The translations under genes were made by a program, and so were the position numbers. The notes beneath the pieces were generated by a model, which was not told the origin of the DNA, did no database searches, and was given only the letters and a program-made list of their open reading frames with translations. 5,089 nt of DNA from Clostridia bacterium (GTDB taxonomy: Bacteria; Bacillota_A; Clostridia; Christensenellales; Aristaeellaceae): positions 1 to 5,089 of the forward strand of contig JAGCIC010000030.1 in the NCBI GenBank assembly GCA_017648805.1. Direction: 5' to 3'. This document shows positions 1 to 5,089 of the stretch, piece after piece (positions within the stretch are counted from its first letter, which is position 1; every line of letters begins with the position of its first letter).

Positions 1-1
1 C

Positions 2-634
2 GTGGTGGGCGTGTGGTGCGGAAGATCCACTTTCGTGACAAATACCCAACAGGTCTACGACTATTACGACGACCCGGAGCCGTTTATCGAGGCCAGCCGG
101 GAATACCTGAGAAAGTCGGTCATCCGCTTCAATAAGCTGATGAGCCTTGAGACAAAGCCGGACTTCATCTGCACCGGCGGCTCCGGCACGCTGGTATACC
201 AGACCCCGGAAATGTTCAGGGAACTGGGGCTGCCCGTGGTAAAGACCATGGCGGAGCTGTGCAGTATGCATGGCATCCCATCCCACGTGCACTCCTGCGG
301 CCCGGAAAAAGAGCTGATCAAGATCTGCTGCGAGGAGACGAAGCTCACGGTGATAGACCCGCTTGAGATACCGCCCATGGGCAACTGCGACTTAAGGGAG
401 ATCAAGCGCCTGTACGGGGACCGCCTGGTGCTGAAGGGCAACCTGCACACCACGGACGTGATGCTGAGGGGCAGCGTCCGGGACGTTAAGGACGCCTGCC
501 GCAGGGCCATAGACGACGCGGCGGAGGGCGGCAGGTTCATACTTTCCACGGGCGACCAGTGCGGCCGGGACACCCCGGACGAAAACATATTCGCCATGAT
601 CGAGACCGCCCGGACTTACGGGAAATATACCTGA
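2..634 (+). CDS. URO-D superfamily protein, probable corrinoid/methyl-transfer type (5' truncated)
   Basis: This is the C-terminal 210 residues of a uroporphyrinogen decarboxylase-superfamily protein. The frame is open to the left edge, so the real start lies outside the window; family members are usually about 340-380 residues. Numbering from the first complete codon, I see the HVHSCG segment (His97-x-Cys99) and a later Cys187 in GDQCGRDTPDENI. This fits the His-x-Cys...Cys zinc site of the MtaA/MtbA/CmuA-like branch, which moves methyl groups between corrinoid proteins and thiols. The segment KGNLHTTDVMLRGSVRDV (about 146-163) is the usual late URO-D barrel element. The zinc-site pattern and the neighbouring permease argue against a haem-pathway HemE role; no hem genes are visible. 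The enzyme should be cytosolic. Membership of the superfamily is firm, but methyltransferase activity and the substrate are inferred. Confidence 0.85.
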   Translation: MVGVWCGRSTFVTNTQQVYDYYDDPEPFIEASREYLRKSVIRFNKLMSLETKPDFICTGGSGTLVYQTPEMFRELGLPVVKTMAELCSMHGIPSHVHSCGPEKELIKICCEETKLTVIDPLEIPPMGNCDLREIKRLYGDRLVLKGNLHTTDVMLRGSVRDVKDACRRAIDDAAEGGRFILSTGDQCGRDTPDENIFAMIETARTYGKYT

Positions 635-659
635 TACGGTATACAAAGGGAGCATATAA

Positions 660-1823
660 ATGAAAAACCGGCGCCTTCTCACGGCGTTCCTTCTGTTCGG
701 CATGGCGCTTCTGTCCACGCTGTTCGCCCTGCAGGGCATACTTTTGTCCAGCATAATCGACGCGTTCGGCCTGACCTCATCGGACCAGGGGCTGCCCAAC
801 TCCGCCGCCTTCGCGGGCGGCATCGCGGCATTGCTGATCGCTTTCGCGCTGAGCCACAGGATACCGAAGTGGACGGCGCTGCTTCTGTCTTTGGCGCTGT
901 GCGGCGCGGCCGTGTTCTGCCTTAAACTCGCTTCCGGCCTGGCGGCGTTCATAGCCGTGTGGGGCGTGCTGGGCTTCGGCATGGGCATGATGGACACGCT
1001 TCTGTCAGCATGCATGGCTCAGCTTTACACGGGAAAGCTCGGGATCCGCATGATGTGCTTTCTGCACACAGCCTTCGGCATCGCCAGCGCGGGCACGCCC
1101 GTGCTGTTCGAAGCGCTCATGAAAGGCGGGCTCGCGTGGAAGGACGTGTACCTGTTCCCTGCCGTTTTGGCGGGCGCGCTGGTTATCGCGGGGCTACTGC
1201 TGCGTCCGGGCAGGACGGACAGAGAGGCGGACGCGCCGCGCACCTCGGCCTCCTTTAAGGCGGTAAAGCAGGCGAAGCTGTGGAACTACATGGCCGCGGC
1301 GTTCTTCCACGGCGTGTTCCTGTCGGGGCTCAACACCTGGATAAACCGCTTTTCGGAAGTGTACACGGGCGCCGGCACCGCCGTGCCGCCCATGTCCTTC
1401 ATGTTCATAGGGCTCATGTGTTCCCGGATAGTGATCCCGTTTTTGCCGGTCAAGGCCGATTCTTACGTGCGCCTGGCCGGGTTTGCGGCGGGGGCTGTGA
1501 CGCTGGCGGGCATACTCGCGCCGGCGTGGTTGAGCCCGTGCATACTGGTGTCAGGCTTCCTGTTCGGCGCGCTGCTGCCCTGCATGCTGAGCCTCGCCTG
1601 CGAGCGCATCCCTTCCCAGACGCTCACCTGCACCACGGCGCTCATGCTCTCCCTGTACGTCGGACAGTCCGTATCCTCCCCCGTCATTGGCGCGCTGGAG
1701 GCGGCTGTCAGCCTTAAGGCGGGCATACTGGTGTGCTGCGCGAGCATGGCGCTGGCGAGCCTGTTCTGCCTGGTGGGCGGCGGTGAAAAAGCGCCCGGGA
1801 CCGGGGACGCGATAAAGACCTGA
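660..1823 (+). CDS. MFS permease, fucose-permease-like (FucP/YbjJ-type)
   Basis: This encodes a 387-residue inner-membrane transporter of the major facilitator superfamily. Hydrophobic segments fit twelve helices: roughly 8-33, 47-65, 72-88, 92-112, 133-150 and 164-180, then a charged central loop (181-207, RPGRTDREADAPR), then about 209-230, 242-262, 268-285, 289-310, 322-345 and 352-372. The helix 5 motif LHTAFGIASAGTPVL (135-149) and the helix 7 GVFLSGLNTWINR (218-230) resemble the FucP/YbjJ-type branch, which often moves sugars or small organic solutes by proton symport. The ATG is preceded by AAAGGGAG (645-652) with 7 nt spacing, which supports this start. Only 25 bp separate it from the URO-D-family gene, so the two are probably co-transcribed and the permease may import that enzyme's substrate. 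The substrate cannot be read from sequence. The C-terminal tail is short and hydrophilic. Confidence 0.85.
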   Translation: MKNRRLLTAFLLFGMALLSTLFALQGILLSSIIDAFGLTSSDQGLPNSAAFAGGIAALLIAFALSHRIPKWTALLLSLALCGAAVFCLKLASGLAAFIAVWGVLGFGMGMMDTLLSACMAQLYTGKLGIRMMCFLHTAFGIASAGTPVLFEALMKGGLAWKDVYLFPAVLAGALVIAGLLLRPGRTDREADAPRTSASFKAVKQAKLWNYMAAAFFHGVFLSGLNTWINRFSEVYTGAGTAVPPMSFMFIGLMCSRIVIPFLPVKADSYVRLAGFAAGAVTLAGILAPAWLSPCILVSGFLFGALLPCMLSLACERIPSQTLTCTTALMLSLYVGQSVSSPVIGALEAAVSLKAGILVCCASMALASLFCLVGGGEKAPGTGDAIKT

Positions 1824-1873
1824 GAGGTTGCATTCATATTCCGGCCCCGGCAACGGGCAGACTTAAGAAACGC

Positions 1874-1889
1874 CCCGGCTGCGGCCGGG
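1874..1889 (+). repeat. Small GC hairpin just before the rhomboid ribosome binding site
   Basis: CCCGGC (1874-1879) and GCCGGG (1884-1889) form a perfect 6 bp stem around the loop TGCG. An A-run follows, leading directly into the Shine-Dalgarno sequence AAAAGGA (1891-1897). With no T-run it is not a + strand intrinsic terminator. It could slow ribosome loading or stabilise the downstream message, or it could be chance in GC-rich DNA. The rest of the 81 bp gap (1824-1904) shows no promoter I would defend. Confidence 0.35.
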
Positions 1890-1904
1890 AAAAAGGACGC
1901 GCAT

Positions 1905-2492
1905 ATGGCAAAACTCAGATTAAAGATAACTCTGAATTCCCCGGCGGTGCTGGGCTTCGCGGCGGTATGCCTGGCGGCGATGGGCCTGGACCTGCTCACG
2001 CACGGCAGGACCAACATACTTCTGTTCAGCGTTTACCCCGCCAGCCTGCTCAGTCCCCTGACCTGGCTCAGGTTCGTGACGCATGTGTTCGGCCACGCGG
2101 ACTGGGATCATCTCCTGGGCAACATGATGTATTTCCTGATACTGGGGCCCATGCTGGAGGAAAAATACGGCACCGGGCGGCTGATCACGGTGATGCTGGT
2201 CACCGCGCTGGTGACGGGAGTACTGAGCTTCTTCCTGTTCCCGGGCGTCAGGCTGCTGGGCGCCAGCGGCATAGTGTTCGCGTTCATACTGCTGTCCTCC
2301 ATAACCCAGGGCAGCCGGGGCGAGATACCCCTGACTTTCCTGCTGGTGGCGGCCATATACATAGGCCAGCAGCTGTACACCGGGCTGTTCATAAAGGACA
2401 ACGTGTCCCAGCTTACCCATGTGGCGGGAGGAGTTGTGGGCACCGTGCTGGGCTTTTACATGAACGCCAGGGACAAGAAGGCGGGGCATTAG
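1905..2492 (+). CDS. Rhomboid family intramembrane serine protease
   Basis: This 195-residue polytopic membrane protein should cleave substrates within or next to the membrane. The catalytic dyad is intact: Ser121 in the GASG motif (119-122) at the start of helix 4 and His172 in LTHVAGG in helix 6. Helix 2 carries HLLGN (His69, Asn73), with the same spacing as the GlpG oxyanion residues His150 and Asn154. The loop before it, WLRFVTHVFGHADWDH (54-69), fits the rhomboid L1 region. Predicted helices are about 14-32, 69-86, 94-113, 119-135, 142-158 and 168-187: the minimal six-helix core with no extra domain and a basic tail. The ATG follows AAAAGGA (1891-1897) by 7 nt. It lies 81 bp after the permease gene and may share its transcript. 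Ten of its eleven Ile codons are ATA, unlike telA. The physiological substrate is unknown. Confidence 0.93.
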   Translation: MAKLRLKITLNSPAVLGFAAVCLAAMGLDLLTHGRTNILLFSVYPASLLSPLTWLRFVTHVFGHADWDHLLGNMMYFLILGPMLEEKYGTGRLITVMLVTALVTGVLSFFLFPGVRLLGASGIVFAFILLSSITQGSRGEIPLTFLLVAAIYIGQQLYTGLFIKDNVSQLTHVAGGVVGTVLGFYMNARDKKAGH

Positions 2493-2520
2493 CCCGCGAA
2501 AACCGGATACGGCACACGAA

Positions 2521-2562
2521 TAACACCCTTTTTCCACTTGCAATACGCGGAAAAGGGTGTTA
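2521..2562 (+). repeat. Long imperfect inverted repeat spanning the xth promoter
   Basis: The left arm TAACACCCTTTTTCC (2521-2535) is complementary to the right arm GGAAAAGGGTGTTA (2549-2562). They give 14 paired bases with a single bulged T and a 13-nt loop (2536-2548). The right arm is followed by TAATTAAG rather than a T-run, so a standard intrinsic terminator for the rhomboid transcript is doubtful in either direction. Because the promoter -35 sits in the loop and the -10 begins in the right arm, the repeat may be an operator. Alternatively it may form a hairpin only in read-through RNA from upstream. Confidence 0.7.
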
Positions 2563-2566
2563 TAAT
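2538..2566 (+). promoter_or_regulatory. Sigma-A-type promoter for xth-xpaC(-telA)
   Basis: A -35 box TTGCAA (2538-2543, four of six consensus matches) is separated by exactly 17 bp from a perfect -10 box TATAAT (2561-2566). The bases TGT (2558-2560) supply an extended -10 TG. Transcription should start near 2573, giving a leader of about 25 nt before the xth ATG. The surrounding DNA is more AT-rich than the flanking genes. The box pattern is read directly; activity is inferred. Confidence 0.7.
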
Positions 2567-2583
2567 TAAGAGTGGAATAAACT

Positions 2584-2595
2584 GGAAAAGGTGTT
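2584..2595 (+). repeat. Near copy of the inverted-repeat arm over the xth ribosome binding site
   Basis: GGAAAAGGTGTT (2584-2595) repeats the right arm GGAAAAGGGTGTT (2549-2561) with one G missing, offset by 35 bp. It contains the AAAAGG (2586-2591) that serves as the xth Shine-Dalgarno sequence, 7 nt before the ATG. It could be a second protein-binding site, or it could compete with the right arm for pairing with the left arm in read-through RNA. A chance A/G-rich match is possible. Confidence 0.45.
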
Positions 2596-2598
2596 TGG

Positions 2599-3354
2599 AT
2601 GCGGCTGGTTTCATGGAACGTGAACGGACTTCGGGCATGTGCCGAGAAGGGCTTCGGCGAAAGCGTGGCCGCGCTCGACGCGGACTGCGTGTGCCTGCAG
2701 GAGATAAAGCTTAAGCCCGAACAGTTCGTAAACCCGCTTGACGGTTACGAGGCGTACATCAACTCCGCGGACAAGCCCGGTTATTCCGGCACCGCGGTGC
2801 TGACCAGGACGTCGCCGCTTAACGTGACTTACGGCATAGGGGAAGACGAGTTCGACCACGAGGGCCGCGTGATCGCCTGCGAGTTCGAAAAGTTCTTCCT
2901 GGTGTGCTGCTACACCCCCAATTCCCAGGACGGCTTAAGGCGGCTGGACTACCGGATGCAGTGGGAGGACGCGTTCCTTAAGTACTTGAAGCGGCTGGAA
3001 GAGACCAAGCCCGTGGTGCTGTGCGGGGACCTCAACGTGGCGCACGAGGAGATAGACCTCAAGAATCCCCAGACCAACCACGAAAACCCCGGCTTTACCG
3101 ACCGGGAGCGGGAGAAGATGACGCGGCTGCTTGCCAGCGGCTTTACCGACACCTTCCGCCACTTCTATCCGGATAAAGAAGGCGCCTACAGCTGGTGGAG
3201 CTACCGCATGCGCGCCCGGGACCGGAACGCGGGCTGGCGCATCGACTATTTCATCGTTTCGGACAGCCTGAGACCCTGCCTTAAAGAGGCAAAAATACAC
3301 ACGGACATATTCGGCAGCGACCACTGCCCCGTGTCGCTGGACATAAACATTTGA
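2599..3354 (+). CDS. xth: Exodeoxyribonuclease III / AP endonuclease (ExoA/XthA family)
   Basis: This 251-residue enzyme should cut DNA 5' to abasic sites and remove 3' blocking groups in base excision repair, using a divalent metal. Its length matches Bacillus ExoA. Catalytic positions are all present: Asn7 (SWNVNGLR), Glu35 (LQEIK), Tyr105 (CCYTPNSQ), Asp144 and Asn146 (CGDLNVAH), Asp216 (WRIDYF), and Asp241-His242 (GSDHCPV). These correspond to E. coli XthA Asn7, Glu34, Tyr109, Asp151, Asn153, Asp229 and Asp258-His259. It is a cytosolic, nucleoid-acting protein with no signal peptide. The ATG follows AAAAGG by 7 nt and lies about 25 nt after the predicted transcription start. The stop codon is only 10 nt before xpaC, so the two genes should be in one operon. 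Nothing appears broken, and the identification is secure. Confidence 0.97.
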   Translation: MRLVSWNVNGLRACAEKGFGESVAALDADCVCLQEIKLKPEQFVNPLDGYEAYINSADKPGYSGTAVLTRTSPLNVTYGIGEDEFDHEGRVIACEFEKFFLVCCYTPNSQDGLRRLDYRMQWEDAFLKYLKRLEETKPVVLCGDLNVAHEEIDLKNPQTNHENPGFTDREREKMTRLLASGFTDTFRHFYPDKEGAYSWWSYRMRARDRNAGWRIDYFIVSDSLRPCLKEAKIHTDIFGSDHCPVSLDINI

Positions 3355-3364
3355 CGGAGGAAGC

Positions 3365-4102
3365 ATGAGACAGATCAAAACGGTTCATATAAACAGCGCG
3401 CTGCCGTATTTCGGCGCGGCGATAGCGGTGGTGCTTTTCAGCCTCATTCTTCCCATATACCGCTTCTGGGCGTGCCTGCTCACCGCGGCGCTCACCGTGG
3501 GCGCGTTTTTCGCCCTGAAAGCCGCCTTCCCCGGCAGGGACGTGACCGTTGAGGAAGAGATCTTCACCGGCGACAAGGAGCTGGACGACCAGATCAAGGC
3601 CGCCCGCGCCACCTTCAAAAAGTTCCGCGCCGCCGCCGAGGACGCCAAGGACGAAAAGGTGGCCTCCTCCATTCGCCGCATCGCCGACGCGGGCGAGAAC
3701 GTGATCGAGGAAGTCATAAGGGACAAGGGCGACAGGGGAGACGCCTACACCTTCTTCAGCTACTACACTCCCACCCTGGACACCCTGCTGAGCCACTCCA
3801 CCGGCTTCGCGCTTTCCGGCAAGGGCGAAAACGCCGCCGAGAGCCGCCGGCGCATAGAGGACTGCCTCAATATGGTGGCGGGTTCCTTCGAGAAGTTCCA
3901 GGACAAGCTGTACCGCAACGAGGCGGTGGAGATCAAGGCCAGCGTGGACACCATGAAGCTCATGCTCTCCACGGACGGCTTAAGGACGAAAGTGTCGCCC
4001 ACGGCCGATCCCATCAAGCAGCTTGAGCAGATCGCCACGGACCTTAAGACCGAAAGCGAAATGGAGAGCCAGGCCCGGGGCCAGGTGCAGGGCGGGCATT
4101 AA
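3365..4102 (+). CDS. xpaC: XpaC family membrane-anchored protein
   Basis: This 245-residue protein belongs to the XpaC family, often labelled '5-bromo-4-chloroindolyl phosphate hydrolysis protein', a name from an early phenotype rather than a proven activity. Two membrane helices lie at about 13-31 and 35-53. A long, charged, mostly helical cytosolic part follows. The hallmark segment FFSYYTPTLDTLL (130-142) corresponds to the family's YYLPT-type motif, and EIKASVDTMKLMLSTDGL (189-206) matches the conserved end region. Translation starts at an ATG only 4 nt after GGAGG (3356-3360), a short spacing, and 10 nt after the xth stop, which suggests translational coupling. The partner telA follows, the same order as xpaC-yaaN in Bacillus subtilis. 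I infer that XpaC anchors or works with TelA at the membrane; no enzymatic motif is visible. Confidence 0.88.
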   Translation: MRQIKTVHINSALPYFGAAIAVVLFSLILPIYRFWACLLTAALTVGAFFALKAAFPGRDVTVEEEIFTGDKELDDQIKAARATFKKFRAAAEDAKDEKVASSIRRIADAGENVIEEVIRDKGDRGDAYTFFSYYTPTLDTLLSHSTGFALSGKGENAAESRRRIEDCLNMVAGSFEKFQDKLYRNEAVEIKASVDTMKLMLSTDGLRTKVSPTADPIKQLEQIATDLKTESEMESQARGQVQGGH

Positions 4103-4152
4103 ACGCAGCCTATATCTCACGGTTTGGACAGCTTAAGGCTATAAGCCCGGCT

Positions 4153-4181
4153 TTCAAATATACCAACACAATGCATACAAT
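4153..4181 (+). promoter_or_regulatory. Possible weak promoter before telA
   Basis: TTCAAA (4153-4158) and TACAAT (4176-4181, five of six matches to TATAAT) are 17 bp apart in the AT-rich second half of the 99 bp gap after xpaC. The start would fall near 4188, inside the Shine-Dalgarno stretch AAAGGAG (4185-4191), leaving a leader of only about 14 nt. That makes it a marginal candidate; telA may simply be read through from xth-xpaC. Confidence 0.3.
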
Positions 4182-4201
4182 GATAAAGGAGAGATAACAC
4201 C

Positions 4202-5089
4202 ATGAGCGAAGAGAATTACTCCGCAGCCACCGCCATCGTGCCCGAGTTTGAGGCCGCGCTTAAGTCCATCGACGTCGAGATCGATACCAATCAGGACGCC
4301 GAGAAGCAGGAAAAAGAACGCCGCGCCATCTACAACGCCATCCGTGACGTCGAGAAGACCGACATCAAGGAGACCGCGGACGTATTCGCCTTCGGCAGCG
4401 AGATCCAGGGCGACCTGAGCCGTTTCTCCGACACCGCGCTGTCCCGAGTAAAGGCCAAGGACCTGGGCGAAGTGGGCGACATGATCTCCAAGCTGGTGCT
4501 GGAGCTCAAGGGCTTCACCACCGAGGAACCCAAGAAGGGCTTCTTCTCCTGGTTCAAGAAAAAGGCCAGCAAGATCCAGCTGCTCAAGACCCGCTACGAG
4601 GAAGCCACTGTGAACGTGGACGAGATCGTAAAGGCCCTGAATTCCCACAAGATCACCCTGCTCAACGACATCGTGCTGCTGGACGAGCTGTACGATGAGA
4701 ACCAGGCCTACTTCAAGACCCTGACCGTGTACATCGCCATGGGCAAGAAGAAGCTGGAAGAGTTCAGAAACGGCGAGATCGCCGAGGCCGTGGCGCTGGC
4801 GCAGCGCACCAACCTGCCCGAGGACGCCCAGGCGGCCAAGGATCTGAACGACAAGGCCGACCGCTTTGAGAAGAAACTCTACGACCTGGAGCTCACCCGC
4901 AACATCTCCATCCAGATGGCGCCCCAGATCCGCCTGATCCAGTCCTCCGACACCGTGATGGTGGAGAAGATCCAGTCCACCGTGGTGAACACCATCCCCG
5001 TATGGAAGAGCCAGATGGTGATGGCGCTGGGCATCGAGCACAGCCAGCAGGCCATGGAGGCCCAGCAGGCGGTCACCAACCTGACCAAC
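4202..5089 (+). CDS. telA: Toxic anion resistance protein, TelA/YaaN family (3' truncated)
   Basis: An ATG at 4202, 10 nt after AAAGGAG (4185-4191), opens 296 codons in frame to the right edge with no stop. Family members are usually about 360-400 residues, so roughly the last fifth is missing. The protein is highly charged and almost entirely helical, with no signal peptide or membrane helix. A basic, aromatic patch KKGFFSWFKKKASK (111-124) could touch membrane or a partner. The strongest family signature is at 222-296: FEKKLYDLELTRNISIQMAPQ, then IRLIQSSD, IPVWKSQM and QQAVTNLTN. TelA proteins are linked to tellurite and other anion or envelope stresses, but their biochemical role is unclear. 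Position after xpaC supports a joint function. All 21 Ile codons are ATC, which suggests selection for efficient translation. Confidence 0.94.
   Translation, partial: MSEENYSAATAIVPEFEAALKSIDVEIDTNQDAEKQEKERRAIYNAIRDVEKTDIKETADVFAFGSEIQGDLSRFSDTALSRVKAKDLGEVGDMISKLVLELKGFTTEEPKKGFFSWFKKKASKIQLLKTRYEEATVNVDEIVKALNSHKITLLNDIVLLDELYDENQAYFKTLTVYIAMGKKKLEEFRNGEIAEAVALAQRTNLPEDAQAAKDLNDKADRFEKKLYDLELTRNISIQMAPQIRLIQSSDTVMVEKIQSTVVNTIPVWKSQMVMALGIEHSQQAMEAQQAVTNLTN

Noticed and set aside
392..1015. A 207-codon minus-strand open frame across the URO-D and MFS genes
   Set aside because: It spans two well-supported + strand genes and the gap between them and shows no recognisable family features.
1967..2569. 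A 200-codon + strand open frame overlapping the rhomboid gene in another frame
   Set aside because: It is rich in Arg, Gly, His and Pro, has no recognisable domain, and runs through the xth promoter. The rhomboid frame has intact catalytic motifs.
2521..2570. Intrinsic terminator for the rhomboid transcript
   Set aside because: The stem is long enough, but what follows is TAATTAAG rather than a T-run, and the minus-strand side has no T-run either. It is kept as an inverted repeat of uncertain role.
3365..4102. Reading XpaC as a phosphatase because of its '5-bromo-4-chloroindolyl phosphate hydrolysis' name
   Set aside because: No phosphatase or other catalytic motif is visible. The family name reflects an indirect phenotype.
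2478..4102. Similar gene ends (GGGCATTA before the stop in both the rhomboid gene and xpaC)
   Set aside because: The match is only about eight bases at two unrelated C termini and fits chance in GC-rich DNA.
4137..4154. Terminator-like hairpins (GGCT-ATA-AGCC and AAGCC-C-GGCTT) between xpaC and telA
   Set aside because: The stems are only 4-5 bp and mutually exclusive, one would need a single-base loop, and no real T-run follows.
4154..5041. A 295-codon open frame on the minus strand opposite telA
   Set aside because: The translation is a low-complexity mix of Leu, Val, Gly, His and Asp, as produced by the reverse complement of a GC-rich, ATC/CTG/GAG-biased gene. TelA on the + strand matches a known family along its whole length.
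1..5089. tRNA, rRNA, riboswitch, CRISPR or insertion-sequence signatures
   Set aside because: The gaps between genes are 10-106 bp and contain no cloverleaf, repeat-spacer array, transposase fragment or terminal inverted repeats that I could recognise.

Overview
This 5.1 kb window carries six genes, all on the + strand and closely packed. It looks like chromosome from a fairly GC-rich member of the Firmicutes (Bacillota), most likely a clostridial gut-type anaerobe. The evidence is the strong Shine-Dalgarno sequences before every start, the xpaC-telA gene pair known from Bacillus and Clostridia, a zinc-site URO-D-family protein of the kind common in anaerobes, and AT-rich control regions between GC-rich genes. 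Genus and species cannot be named from this sequence.

Left half (1-2492): the C-terminal part of a URO-D-superfamily protein, resembling corrinoid/methyl-transfer enzymes more than haem-pathway HemE, is followed 25 bp later by a 12-helix MFS permease. After an 81 bp gap comes a compact rhomboid intramembrane serine protease with a complete Ser-His dyad. The first two probably form a transport-plus-metabolism pair. The rhomboid may be read from the same transcript, as no promoter is evident before it.

Centre (2493-2598): this 106 bp gap is the main regulatory region. It holds a good sigma-A promoter (TTGCAA, 17 bp, TATAAT, with an extended -10 TG) lying inside a long imperfect inverted repeat. 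A near copy of the right arm recurs over the ribosome binding site of the next gene.

Right half (2599-5089): an exonuclease III-type AP endonuclease gene (xth/exoA), then after 10 bp an xpaC-family membrane protein gene, then after 99 bp a telA (yaaN-type toxic-anion-resistance) gene that runs off the right edge after 296 codons. The layout suggests a transcript joining DNA repair to an envelope or metal-anion stress module, with a possible extra weak promoter before telA.

No RNA genes, mobile elements or CRISPR arrays were seen. The gene content is mostly ordinary. The points most worth a second look are the promoter inside an inverted repeat, the coupling of xth to xpaC-telA, the roughly tenfold excess of the palindrome CTTAAG, and the sharp Ile-codon contrast between the rhomboid gene (10 of 11 ATA) and telA (21 of 21 ATC).
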